Below are positions 41,204 to 50,621 of a DNA stretch of 64,000 bases, piece after piece. The stretch spans positions 124,001 to 188,000 of the forward strand of contig NZ_JAQTLS010000008.1 in assembly GCF_028714775.1 (NCBI RefSeq), in the 5' to 3' direction. A model generated the notes under the pieces. The model had not been told where the DNA came from, did no database searches, and worked only from the letters and a program-made list of their open reading frames with translations. The number at the start of each line of letters is the position of its first letter. Positions within the stretch are counted from its first letter, which is position 1. The translations under genes were made by a program, and so were the position numbers. This DNA comes from Thiothrix sp. (GTDB lineage: Bacteria; Pseudomonadota; Gammaproteobacteria; Thiotrichales; Thiotrichaceae).

Positions 41204-42778
41204 ATGCGTGTCAGTACGAGTTTGCGTTATTGGTTACTGCAAAGCGGTGACGGTTTCCTGTTGCCCTTGGTGGTGTTGGCATTTTTCTGGCAATTGGGTA
41301 CACCTGCGCTGTTTGACCTTGATGAAGGTGCATTCAGTGCGGCAACGTGGGAAATGCTCCAGCGCGGTGATTTCATCACCACCTTCCTCAATGGCGAGCC
41401 GCGTTTTGATAAGCCGATCCTGATTTACTGGGCGCAAGCCCTGAGTGTGTGGCTGTTTGGCTTGCACGAATGGACATTACGCTTGCCCTCCGCATTGGCG
41501 GCGAGTACGTGGGTGATGGCAACCTATTATTTCGCCAAACCACGTTTGCCACACAGAAGTGCGCTGATGGCTGCGCTGATGGTGGCGACTTCCGCTGCTA
41601 TCGTGTTGATTGGACGGGCAGCGACTGCCGATGCCTTGCTGAATATGCTGATTGTGTTAAGCCTGTTTGACATTTGGCGCTATTGGGAAAAACCGACGCG
41701 CATGGTGTTGTTCCGGGTGTTTTTCTGGTTGGGTTTGGGCTTTCTGTGCAAAGGCCCGGTTGCGGTTGCCATTCCTTTGGTTGTCAGTGGCTTTTTGTTT
41801 ATCGGCACGGGGCAGTGGAAAAGCTGGTTGAAAACGGTTTTCAATCCCTACGGCCTAGTGGTCTTTCTGGCAGTGGCGTTGCCGTGGTATGTGTTGGAAT
41901 ATCAAGCGCAAGGGCAAGCATTCATCGACGGGTTTTTCTTTAAGCACAATGTCAGCCGTTTTTCCGACACGATGGAAGGGCATGGCGGGCATTGGTGGTA
42001 TTACGCGCTGGTGTTGCCTTTTATTATTATGCCGTTTGCGGGTTTGTTGGGGCAATTGGCAAGGCGCGTGGGGAAGGAAACCGATATTTTCGAGCGATTT
42101 TTGTGGTTCTGGTTCTTGGCAGTGTTTGTGTTGTTTTCATTTTCAAACACCCAATTGCCACATTATTTGCTGTATGGCATCACGCCTTTGCTGCTGCTAT
42201 TGGCGAAGCATTGTGGGGAAAACCCTAACCGTTGGTTGGCGGTAATGCCTGCGATTTTATTGGCAGGTGTGTTGTTGTTTTTACCGGAATTGCTGAGTAA
42301 TGCAGTGGCGAAAAATCCTGAAGCCTATTTACAGGGTCTACTAGAACAGTCGCAAAAAGTGACAGGTATGTATTACCGTGTGGCGGCTGGAGTTTATTTG
42401 GCGGCATTGGTTCTGCTGTTGTTGTGGCCACGGGTACAAAACTTTTGGCGTTTGGTGGGTGTCGCCTTGTTACAAACCGTGTTCCTGACCAGTGTGTTGA
42501 TTCCAGTCATCGCTTATACCCAGCAAACACCCGTAAAAGAAGCTGCACGCTTTGCACAGCGTTATTTAAGTGCCAACGATCAGCGGGTCGGGTCTACGGT
42601 GGTGATGGATGGGGTGAATATGCCCAGTTTCACCGTCTACCGAGAAGCGTTGACTCCGCGCCGTTCGCCTGAAGTGGGGGAATATGTCTTTTCTAAAGCT
42701 GGGGCATTACAACCAGTGGAAAATTATATGGTGGTATTTGAACAAGGCGGTATCGTGCTTGCCAGACGGATGTGGTGA
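41204..42778 (+). CDS. Family 39 glycosyltransferase (ArnT-like)
   Basis: LFDLDEGAFSAATWEMLQRGDFITTFLNGEPRFDKPILIYW. Confidence 0.92.
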   Translation: MRVSTSLRYWLLQSGDGFLLPLVVLAFFWQLGTPALFDLDEGAFSAATWEMLQRGDFITTFLNGEPRFDKPILIYWAQALSVWLFGLHEWTLRLPSALAASTWVMATYYFAKPRLPHRSALMAALMVATSAAIVLIGRAATADALLNMLIVLSLFDIWRYWEKPTRMVLFRVFFWLGLGFLCKGPVAVAIPLVVSGFLFIGTGQWKSWLKTVFNPYGLVVFLAVALPWYVLEYQAQGQAFIDGFFFKHNVSRFSDTMEGHGGHWWYYALVLPFIIMPFAGLLGQLARRVGKETDIFERFLWFWFLAVFVLFSFSNTQLPHYLLYGITPLLLLLAKHCGENPNRWLAVMPAILLAGVLLFLPELLSNAVAKNPEAYLQGLLEQSQKVTGMYYRVAAGVYLAALVLLLLWPRVQNFWRLVGVALLQTVFLTSVLIPVIAYTQQTPVKEAARFAQRYLSANDQRVGSTVVMDGVNMPSFTVYREALTPRRSPEVGEYVFSKAGALQPVENYMVVFEQGGIVLARRMW

Positions 42779-42780
42779 TT

Positions 42781-43530
42781 ATGCGGGATATAACGGAAAC
42801 GATAGGGGTGCTTGCCCTGCTATTGTTACTGATGGCGGCGGTGATTGCTGCGGCTGGGCTTAATACTGGACTGTTTTTGGAGATGCAGCCAGTGTTTGCC
42901 TTGTTGCCAGCGGCTTTTTGGGAAAATGTCACGGTATTGGGGGATGCGTTGGTGGCTCTGGCGTTGCTGGGAATGTTGGCATTCCGCTATCCGCAATTGC
43001 TTCCGGCAGGTTTGTTGGCAGGTTTGTTGGCTACGTTGATTACCCGCAGTTTAAAGCCGTTATTGGCGGTGGAACGTCCACTGTCAGTGTTGGGGGAACA
43101 GGTGCAGGTGATCGGTGTTGACCTACATAATTTCAGTTTCCCCTCGGGGCATACTACGGCAGTGTTTGTGTTAGCGGGGGTGTATGCACTGGTATTGCAA
43201 CGTGAACGCATCACCGCGTTGTTGTTCTGTGGGGCGGCACTGGTAGGTTTAAGCCGGATTGCTGTCGGTGCGCATTGGCCGCTTGATGTCATTGCAGCAG
43301 CGGCAATTGGCTGGGGATGTGCGTGGGCAGGCTGGCGGCTGGCGGACTCGTGGCAATGGTCGCGGACGAGGCAGGGGCAACGGATATTGGCTGCTATCTT
43401 CCTGCTGTTTTCCTTGTTATTGTTTGAGTTGCAGACGGGCTATCCGCACGCATTCTGGTTGCAAATGGGGATAGCAACGTTGGCTACGTTTGCTTGCTTA
43501 CTAACATTGTGGAAAAGCTGGCGTAACTGA
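42781..43530 (+). CDS. PAP2 superfamily phosphatase
   Basis: KPLLAVERPLSV, FPSGHTTAVFVLAGV, GLSRIAVGAHWPLDVIAAAAIGW. Confidence 0.93.
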   Translation: MRDITETIGVLALLLLLMAAVIAAAGLNTGLFLEMQPVFALLPAAFWENVTVLGDALVALALLGMLAFRYPQLLPAGLLAGLLATLITRSLKPLLAVERPLSVLGEQVQVIGVDLHNFSFPSGHTTAVFVLAGVYALVLQRERITALLFCGAALVGLSRIAVGAHWPLDVIAAAAIGWGCAWAGWRLADSWQWSRTRQGQRILAAIFLLFSLLLFELQTGYPHAFWLQMGIATLATFACLLTLWKSWRN

Positions 43531-43534
43531 CATC

Positions 43535-44602
43535 ATGATTATTAACCGTTATCTGTTTAAGGAAATTGCCCTCAGTTTCTTGGCGGCTTTGCTAGTGTTG
43601 ACACTGATTATCGTGGGTAATGTGTTAGTGCGCTTGTTATCGGAAGCCAGTACGGGGGAGCTGCCTGCCGACCTTGTGGGTAGCCTGTTATGGATTGTCT
43701 CGTTGAAGCAATTGATCCGGCTCATTCCGGTGGCGTTGTTGATCGGCATGATGTTGGCGTTCAGCCGTTTATACCGCGACTCGGAAATGTCCGCCTTGCG
43801 GGCCGCTGGAGTCGCGCCTTGGCATTTTTACCGCGCTATTTTCAGTTTTGTCCTGCCGTTAAGTGTTTTACTGGCAGTTATGGTTATTTTTGTTTCCCCT
43901 TGGTTGGAAGCCCACAATTTGGATTTGCGTCGTGAAATTAACCAACGCCCAGAAGCATCCGGCATCCCTTCGGGGGAATTCATCACGTCCAGCTCTGGCA
44001 CTGGTAATTATACGGCGTTGGCGGAAAATATTGATCCGTCTCATACCGTGATGGAACGCTTTTTTATCCATGCGCAGGATGGGGTAAAGGACGTTCTTAT
44101 TTGGGCAAAGTCGGCAGTGCTATTCATTGATTCCGCCAATGGTGAACGGGTACTGCAAATCCGTGATGGCTACCGTTATGAGTCAGACCCGCAACAAGGG
44201 GGTATGACGGTGGCAAAATTTACCGAGCATGGTGTCCGTATTCCTTTGCGAAATTATACGGCGATGAACACGGTAGGGACGATACCAACATTGAGGCTGA
44301 TCCAGCAAGCCGATGCTTCTTCACAAGCAGAGCTCCAATGGCGGGTGGGGATTATTCTTTCTGCCCCAATACTGGCATTGTTAGCGTTTCCGCTCAGTTA
44401 CACTGCTCCACGGCAAGGGCGCTATAGCAAGGTCACATTCGCAATCCTGATTTACGCCATTTATGCCAATGTATTGGCAACCGTGAGGGGGATGATCGAA
44501 CGGGGGGATTTCCCGTTATTTCCGGGCTTGTGGTGGATACATTTGGTGATGCTTGCCCTGATTTTCTGGTTGCTGCGTAAATATTATGGGAAACCGGCAT
44601 GA
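43535..44602 (+). CDS. lptF: LPS export ABC transporter permease LptF
   Basis: MIINRYLFKEIALSFLAALLVL; LSYTAPRQGRYSKV. Confidence 0.95.
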   Translation: MIINRYLFKEIALSFLAALLVLTLIIVGNVLVRLLSEASTGELPADLVGSLLWIVSLKQLIRLIPVALLIGMMLAFSRLYRDSEMSALRAAGVAPWHFYRAIFSFVLPLSVLLAVMVIFVSPWLEAHNLDLRREINQRPEASGIPSGEFITSSSGTGNYTALAENIDPSHTVMERFFIHAQDGVKDVLIWAKSAVLFIDSANGERVLQIRDGYRYESDPQQGGMTVAKFTEHGVRIPLRNYTAMNTVGTIPTLRLIQQADASSQAELQWRVGIILSAPILALLAFPLSYTAPRQGRYSKVTFAILIYAIYANVLATVRGMIERGDFPLFPGLWWIHLVMLALIFWLLRKYYGKPA

Positions 44603-45666
44603 GCATTATTGAGCGTTACATCTGGCAAAGCGTGCTGTTCAGTATTTTGGTGACGTGGCTGTCATTGACTATGCTGGATGGTTTTTTTGCTTTTCTGAGT
44701 GAGCTTGGTGATGTTAGCCAAACCACCCACTACGGCAACCTGCAAGCCTTCTATTACATCCTGCTGGGAACGCCGAAACGTCTCTACGATTACTTCCCCA
44801 CAGCTACGCTGATCGGCAGTTTGCTGGGCTTGGGCAACCTCGCCGCTAACAGCGAACTGACGGCAATGCGTGCGGCTGGCGTTGCTATCCGCCAAATTGT
44901 CAGTATGACGCTGAAACTGGGGCTGATGTTGGCACTGGTCGTTTTTGTGCTGGGTGAGTGGGTTGCCCCTCATGCTGAGCAAGCCGCCAACAGTTTCAAA
45001 GTGCAAATGCAGCAAAAGCAATTAGCGGTTAGTGAGCAAGGGGTGTGGATCAAAGACGGCAACCGCATCCTCAATGTTGCCAAACTGTGGTCGGAAAAAA
45101 AGCTGGAAGGGCTTTCGATCTATCAAATTAACCCGCAGGAAGGCCGCATCGAAAGCATTACCCGTGCCGCCAATGCCGAACGTGATGCGCAGGGCTGGGT
45201 GATGCACGACATTAAACGCCAGATTATCCGTAGCGATGGCATTACGCATGAAAGTTTCGCCGAAATCCGCGATGACAAGCTGATTCCCGAACACGTCCTG
45301 ACCATTGCGGCGGTTAAGCCCAACCAGTTGGCTGCTCGTGAGTTGGCGGAATTCATCCAGCATCAGCGCAGCAATGATTTGAGCAGTGACCGTTTCGAGC
45401 AGGCATTCTGGCAGCATTTCACCACGCCGCTGTCGACGCTGGTGATGTTGATTATTGCCGCGCCTTTCGTGTTCAGTTTCCAGCGTAATGCCGGGGCAGG
45501 GCAGCGCATTTTCATTGGCATCATTATCGGGATTGTGTTTTTCCTGTTTAACCGCATTCTCGGCAATATGGGTATTGTGTATGGGATTCCGCCGTTGTTG
45601 GCGGCGACCTTACCGTTGCTGGTGTTTTTATCCGGCGGATTGTGGATGTTGCGCCGGGTACGCTAG
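44599..45666 (+). CDS. lptG: LPS export ABC transporter permease LptG
   Basis: MSIIERYIWQSVLFSILVTWLSL; SELTAMRAAGVAIRQI. Confidence 0.95.
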   Translation: MSIIERYIWQSVLFSILVTWLSLTMLDGFFAFLSELGDVSQTTHYGNLQAFYYILLGTPKRLYDYFPTATLIGSLLGLGNLAANSELTAMRAAGVAIRQIVSMTLKLGLMLALVVFVLGEWVAPHAEQAANSFKVQMQQKQLAVSEQGVWIKDGNRILNVAKLWSEKKLEGLSIYQINPQEGRIESITRAANAERDAQGWVMHDIKRQIIRSDGITHESFAEIRDDKLIPEHVLTIAAVKPNQLAARELAEFIQHQRSNDLSSDRFEQAFWQHFTTPLSTLVMLIIAAPFVFSFQRNAGAGQRIFIGIIIGIVFFLFNRILGNMGIVYGIPPLLAATLPLLVFLSGGLWMLRRVR

Positions 45667-45692
45667 AACTGACCGGCTTTCCTCACAGACTA

Positions 45693-45934
45693 ATGCATCA
45701 GTCGTTTTTTCTTTGGTTGGTTTTGTCGCGTTGGTTCCGATGGTGTTTGCCACTTACAAGGCACAGCAAGCCGCTAACCTTGCTTGTGATGATCCTGCCG
45801 GAGCGCAGAACTGTAGCATCACCCCGATCAATATTTTCTGGATTATTCTGGGGCTGTTGATTTGGGCGATGGCCTTGCTGGGTTTTTATGTCGAACTTTT
45901 CGGTCTGCCACCTGCACTAATGCCGGTAGACTGA
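45693..45934 (+). pseudogene. Small two-TM membrane protein with apparent 1-nt deletion in a T-run (frameshift at about 45705-45710)
   Basis: One extra T gives MHQSFFSLVGFVALVPMVFATYKAQQAANLACDDPAGAQNCSITPINIFWIILGLLIWAMALLGFYVELFGLPPALMPVD. Confidence 0.6.
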
Positions 45935-45978
45935 CCACTGTGATAAAGCGCTGAAAGTACCAGCGCGAGGGCTTTTAC

Positions 45979-47061
45979 ATGAAACTGGGTTTTTGGGGCG
46001 GAACACTTGCCGTCATACTGTTTTTTGCGGGAAACAGCACTGCTTTCGCACAGTTTTTCTTTAGTCAGCCACGCGAATTTGTGCTGGATCGCTCGTGCGA
46101 GGCTTACACCTCCCTGAAAAAGAAAACCAACCCGACTGCGTTGGAAGTGGGTAAAACCTATACGGCACTGGGCGAAAACAAGCAACCGGGCGGCACACAC
46201 GCTTTCCTTAAGCTTGCTGGCGACAGCAAATGGGTGGAACTGGGTTGTGGGCATTATGTTGGTGGCAGTGCTGCTGAAAGCACAGGCAATGTGCCTGCAC
46301 CGCCTGCTGAGGCAACGGCGACCTGTTTGCCGTTTTTCGACAATGAAAATAATCCGGTCAAAATCAAGGTGGGCGGTATGGCAGACATTACCCCGCCTGC
46401 TCCTGTCCTCAATGCTTTCGACCAAGCGGTTAACACCACCTGCGGCGCGGCGGGTAAAGTGGTTTCTCCAGAAGAATTCAAAACCTTATTGCAGGCTAAC
46501 CCGGATGTGCTGCAACGCTTGATGGCATTTACTAAACAGCACGTCTACGCGGATCGTCCGGCACGCGAGTCTGGTGATGCTTATTTGGCGGATTTGACGG
46601 AAGCGTGGTTTTTCCTCAAAGCTTTCGACCACATTTTCTGCGGTCAGCCGGAAACGGGCAAAGCCATCGGTGGCCTGCATTTCTACGGGCGCTACGTGCA
46701 ATTGCAGCAAAGCGGCGAAGCTTGCCGCATGGATAACTATCGCCAGAATGAAGTCGTACCGGGCGTGCTGTATTCAATGGGGGCTGTGATGAAAGCGGAG
46801 AATGGCGGTTCTGCGCGTTCCTCGATCAAGGGTTACGGCCTGACCTTGAATGCCGAAGACATCCTCAAAGCAGCAACCCGTGCGTTCAGCGAAAATCCCA
46901 CGACCAGCAGCGAAAGCACCGCTTGTATGTTGCCTGTAACCGATGATGGCAAAAATTTCACGGTCGTATTTGTGCGGCGGGCGACGGGCATCCGCACGTT
47001 CTACCCTGATGCTACGCCTGCGCCGAATGATCCGGCGTGTACCGCGCCGATTGGTTTGTAG
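45979..47061 (+). CDS. Secreted protein, possible EndoU-like nuclease domain
   Basis: Signal peptide; FDHIFCGQPETGKAIGGLHFYGRYVQLQQSGEA resembles bacterial EndoU-type sequences. Confidence 0.5.
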   Translation: MKLGFWGGTLAVILFFAGNSTAFAQFFFSQPREFVLDRSCEAYTSLKKKTNPTALEVGKTYTALGENKQPGGTHAFLKLAGDSKWVELGCGHYVGGSAAESTGNVPAPPAEATATCLPFFDNENNPVKIKVGGMADITPPAPVLNAFDQAVNTTCGAAGKVVSPEEFKTLLQANPDVLQRLMAFTKQHVYADRPARESGDAYLADLTEAWFFLKAFDHIFCGQPETGKAIGGLHFYGRYVQLQQSGEACRMDNYRQNEVVPGVLYSMGAVMKAENGGSARSSIKGYGLTLNAEDILKAATRAFSENPTTSSESTACMLPVTDDGKNFTVVFVRRATGIRTFYPDATPAPNDPACTAPIGL

Positions 47062-47132
47062 TGGATTGATTTGTCCTCTGGGAGAAAAATAGATAGACTG
47101 GTCAGGTAACTAGTCATTTCGAGGTGTGCTTT

Positions 47133-47390
47133 ATGCAAACTTGGGCTGTCCAAGACGCAAAGTCTCGGTTTAGTGAATTTTTGGATGCGTGTCTGGCAAA
47201 AGGGCCGCAAATAGTCACCCGGCGTGGTGCTGAGGCGGCGGTGCTTGTCCCCGTTGATGTCTGGCGGCGGCTGCAAGCAGCAGCAAAACCATCACTCAAA
47301 GACCTGTTGTTGTCAGATGCGGGACGCGGCGATCTTGTCCTGCCAGAGCGCGGGCAAGCCCGCAGACGGCGTGTACAAGAGGTTCTGTAA
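47133..47390 (+). CDS. Phd/YefM family antitoxin
   Basis: MQTWAVQDAKSRFSEFLDACLAKGPQIVTRRGAEAAVLVPVDVWRRL. Confidence 0.92.
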   Translation: MQTWAVQDAKSRFSEFLDACLAKGPQIVTRRGAEAAVLVPVDVWRRLQAAAKPSLKDLLLSDAGRGDLVLPERGQARRRRVQEVL

Positions 47391-47393
47391 ATC

Positions 47394-47804
47394 ATGTATT
47401 TGTTGGATACCAATGTTGTCTCTGAATTGAGGCGGCAGAAACCGCATGGTGCAGTTGTCGCATGGCTTCAGTCCGTCGATGATAAGGATTTGTATCTCTC
47501 ATCGGTAACATTAGCCGAAATTCAGGCTGGTATAGAAATAACACGGGATCAGGATATACAGCGTGCAGCAGAATTGGAGGAGTGGCTTGATATGGTCGCC
47601 GCCACCTATAACATCTTGGCTTTGGATGGTGAGGCTTTTCGGGCTTGGGCAAAGCTGATGCACAAAAAATCCGACACCTTATATGAAGATGCAATGATTG
47701 CCGCAATCGCCAAAGTGAATAAGCTCGTTGTGGTCACTAGGAATATCACGGATTTTGAATCTTTTGACGTTAAGTTGTTAAATCCATTTGAGTATAAAAC
47801 CTAA
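47394..47804 (+). CDS. VapC/FitB-type PIN-domain toxin
   Basis: MYLLDTNVVSELRR; SSVTLAEIQAGIE; YEDAMIAAIAKVNKLVVVTRNITDF. Confidence 0.93.
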   Translation: MYLLDTNVVSELRRQKPHGAVVAWLQSVDDKDLYLSSVTLAEIQAGIEITRDQDIQRAAELEEWLDMVAATYNILALDGEAFRAWAKLMHKKSDTLYEDAMIAAIAKVNKLVVVTRNITDFESFDVKLLNPFEYKT

Positions 47805-47877
47805 TGTCCAGTTGACAGGCGCGGCGTGGAAATTAAGAGTCACGGACATGTTACCATGTCTGTCGTCGATGTTCTTG

Positions 47878-48528
47878 TTATGCATTCTCATTCCATTCTT
47901 TTTTGATGTAGTTTAATTCTCTTAATCTTCCATAAGGTATTCGATATTTGCGTTGATAGTACTTGTACATTGCATTTGTAGAAGATATTTTATTGTGCGC
48001 TTCAGTATATAATCTAATTTGATTTAAATGACCTGCTGCAATGGCAAGTGCTGCATGTAGAGTCACATTTTGATCGGTTTTTTTGAGTTTGTTATTATCT
48101 TGTAAGGCTTTTTTTAGATAGTCGCCATCTGGTAATGCTGTAGCATAACTATCAAATGTAATATCATTTATCATATCCAATCCAGAGCATGTGCTTGTCT
48201 CTGAACCTATAAGATAAGTAATAGGAACATTTGTGAGCACCTTCTCGAAGTCTAGTTCGATTTTTTCTATGGCCTTAAGAATATCTTCTCTCTCAGATTG
48301 CTTGTGCAATACATCAATTTGATCTTGTTGTTGGTTTACGGTTTTAATTAATGAAAATAGTGCTAGTCCAGCAACAAGAGGAGAAAGGATACCACCCATA
48401 TATGAGCCAAATGATGACCAGTCGGCAGTATTCGTAGATAATTCGCCATAAAACGTATATACCCACGGCAAAGCAACGCCAATTATTAGAAGTAATAAAA
48501 CAAAACTTGTGATTAATAGAGATTTCAT
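47878..48528 (-). CDS. Membrane protein resembling putative phage abortive-infection proteins
   Basis: Two N-terminal TM segments; DWSSFGSYMGGILSPLVAGLALFSLIKTVNQQQDQIDVLHKQ; locally AT-rich DNA. Confidence 0.5.
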   Translation of the reverse strand: MKSLLITSFVLLLLIIGVALPWVYTFYGELSTNTADWSSFGSYMGGILSPLVAGLALFSLIKTVNQQQDQIDVLHKQSEREDILKAIEKIELDFEKVLTNVPITYLIGSETSTCSGLDMINDITFDSYATALPDGDYLKKALQDNNKLKKTDQNVTLHAALAIAAGHLNQIRLYTEAHNKISSTNAMYKYYQRKYRIPYGRLRELNYIKKEWNENA

Positions 48529-48546
48529 TTTGATTGTTTGTCAGTG

Positions 48547-48574
48547 GTGGCTATGTCGTGGCTATGTCGTGGCA
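48547..48574. repeat. 11-bp tandem repeat (gtggctatgtc, about 2.5 copies)
   Basis: gtggctatgtc gtggctatgtc gtggca. Confidence 0.85.
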
Positions 48575-48775
48575 TAATAGTAGGATATACAGCTCCTATT
48601 GATCTAGTATCTAGAGGTGACCAAGCAGGATATGCTACCTTCTTCTTTCGCTGGTAACGTATTGTCAACATGGCATTTTCTCCGTTCTGACGATTGATTG
48701 CCCACGATTATAGAGCCGATAAACGATGTTTGTGTAGCATTTTTTCGTAATTTTTCAGTCACCCATCACTGTTTT

Positions 48776-48895
48776 GAAGAAACCCCCTCTAACTCCCCCT
48801 TATCAGGGGGAGGACTGGAGATGCGTACTTTCTTGTTCCTCCCCTGATAAGGGGAGGTTAGGAGGGGTTTCTTCAAGCTTGATAAGGGGAGGGCA
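48776..48895. repeat. Imperfect long inverted repeat (about 37-nt arms), REP/MITE-like
   Basis: gaagaaaccccctctaactcccccttatcagggggagg ... cctcccctgataaggggaggttaggaggggtttcttc. Confidence 0.8.
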
Positions 48896-48908
48896 CAGGG
48901 AATTATTT

Positions 48909-50453
48909 TTACTCGACTTTTAATTCCCGCCCGACCAGCCACACCAACACCATCACTGGCACACCAATCAGCGAGGTAAAGGTAAAGAACCCCGGATAGC
49001 CAATGCCATCCACAATCGTGCCGGAATACCCGCCGATGACTTTCGGGAATAAGGTCATGAGTGAGCTAAAGATCGCGTATTGCACTGCCGTAAACGACAC
49101 GCTGGTTAAACTCGACAGGAAGGCAATGAATGCAGCCCCCGCTAAGCCCGCTTCAAAGTTGTCGAAACCGACCGCCAAATACATCAGCAGTACATTGTGC
49201 CCGGATAAAGCCAGCAGGATGAATACCGCATTCGCCGCGACTGCCAATGCCGCGCCCAGCATTAAAATACGCATGACCCCAAAGCGCGTCACCAATAGCC
49301 CACCAAAGAAGCCGCCCGCAATGCTCACAATCACTCCGAAGGTTTTCACCGCTGTAGCGATTTCAATTTTGGAAAAGCCCATGTCTTGATAGAACACATT
49401 GGAAATGACCCCGAGTACAATGTCGGAAATGCGGTAAAAACCAATCAGCGCCAGCAGCAGCAACGCTGTTTTCAGCCCGTAACGGCGGAAGAAATCAGCA
49501 ATCGGCTCAACCCACGTATCCCGCGCCATCTCGCGGTTAACCAGCCCCAACAGCACGAGTCCCCAGCCAATCAGTACCGCTACGCCAATCGCCATGAAGA
49601 AATGCAGCGCTTCCAGCAGGAAGCCAGTAAATACGCCATCGCCCACGGCTTGTTTCAGCCACACGAAGGCATCCGAACCTAAGAAAAATGCCCCGATGAA
49701 CCCCGCAACCCCCGCCGCAAACACAGCCAGCAAGCGTGCGTAATCGGTCGCGGCGTAATGGTGTTTGTCCACTTGCTTGCGTTCCGGTTCTGGCATCAGC
49801 AGGGTAGTGATGACCCCGACCAAAACCGTCCCCGCCATGATCAGGTAGGTGGATTGCCACGCGCTGTACACATAATGGCCTTTTTCCGAACCAAACGAAG
49901 CGGCAAGGAACAACGCACCCGCACCCGATACCACCATCCCCAAGCGATAGCCCGCGATGTAGGTGGACGACATCATCGCCTGCAAGCGCGTTTCCGCCGA
50001 TTCAATCCGGTAAGCGTCGATCACGATGTCTTGTGTGGCGGCGGAAAAACCCAGCAGGATGGCTGCCAGCGCCATTTGCACCAGACTGTCTTGCCCCGTG
50101 GTCGGGTCAATCATCCCCATCAGCACAATCGCCAGCATGATGAAACACTGCGCAACCAGCAGCCACGCCCGCCGCCTTCCCAGCAATGCCGTCAGCAGCG
50201 GCAATGGCAGTTTGTCGATCAGCGGAGCCCACACGAACTTGAAGGAATACGCCAACGCCGCCCAACTGAAAAACGTTACCGCCTTGCGTTCAATGCCCGC
50301 TTCCCCCAGCCACAACGACAGCGAAGAAAAGATCAGCAGCAGCGGAATCCCCGCCGAAAAGCCGAGGAACAACATGGTAATGACACGTGGGTGCAAAAAG
50401 TTGCGGAGCGATTCGCCCCAGCCCTGTGGCTGGTTGGGTGCGGATTCAGTCAT
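48909..50453 (-). CDS. ampG: AmpG-family muropeptide MFS transporter
   Basis: LFLGFSAGIPLLLIFSSLSLWL; AATQDIVIDAYRIE. Confidence 0.9.
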   Translation of the reverse strand: MTESAPNQPQGWGESLRNFLHPRVITMLFLGFSAGIPLLLIFSSLSLWLGEAGIERKAVTFFSWAALAYSFKFVWAPLIDKLPLPLLTALLGRRRAWLLVAQCFIMLAIVLMGMIDPTTGQDSLVQMALAAILLGFSAATQDIVIDAYRIESAETRLQAMMSSTYIAGYRLGMVVSGAGALFLAASFGSEKGHYVYSAWQSTYLIMAGTVLVGVITTLLMPEPERKQVDKHHYAATDYARLLAVFAAGVAGFIGAFFLGSDAFVWLKQAVGDGVFTGFLLEALHFFMAIGVAVLIGWGLVLLGLVNREMARDTWVEPIADFFRRYGLKTALLLLALIGFYRISDIVLGVISNVFYQDMGFSKIEIATAVKTFGVIVSIAGGFFGGLLVTRFGVMRILMLGAALAVAANAVFILLALSGHNVLLMYLAVGFDNFEAGLAGAAFIAFLSSLTSVSFTAVQYAIFSSLMTLFPKVIGGYSGTIVDGIGYPGFFTFTSLIGVPVMVLVWLVGRELKVE

Positions 50454-50621
50454 GCGGCGGTACTCGTGATGGTGTTATGGATTAAAAGTATAGGACTGAA
50501 TCATCAGCGAATCGTTCGGCGATGTAAACGGAAATTGCAGCCATGCGCAAGGTTTGCCTGCTACCCGTCTGGCGAAACCTGCTATCCTAAACCCATCACT
50601 TTAAGACCGCAGGGCATCGCC

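Noticed and set aside
47842-47863. Hairpin acggacatg-ttac-catgtctgt as a terminator
   Set aside because: Stem is plausible but lacks a T-tract
49758-50621. N-terminal extension of the AAA-ATPase ORF
   Set aside because: Runs antisense through ampG; homology begins at MLQRLPVGIQTF (50622)
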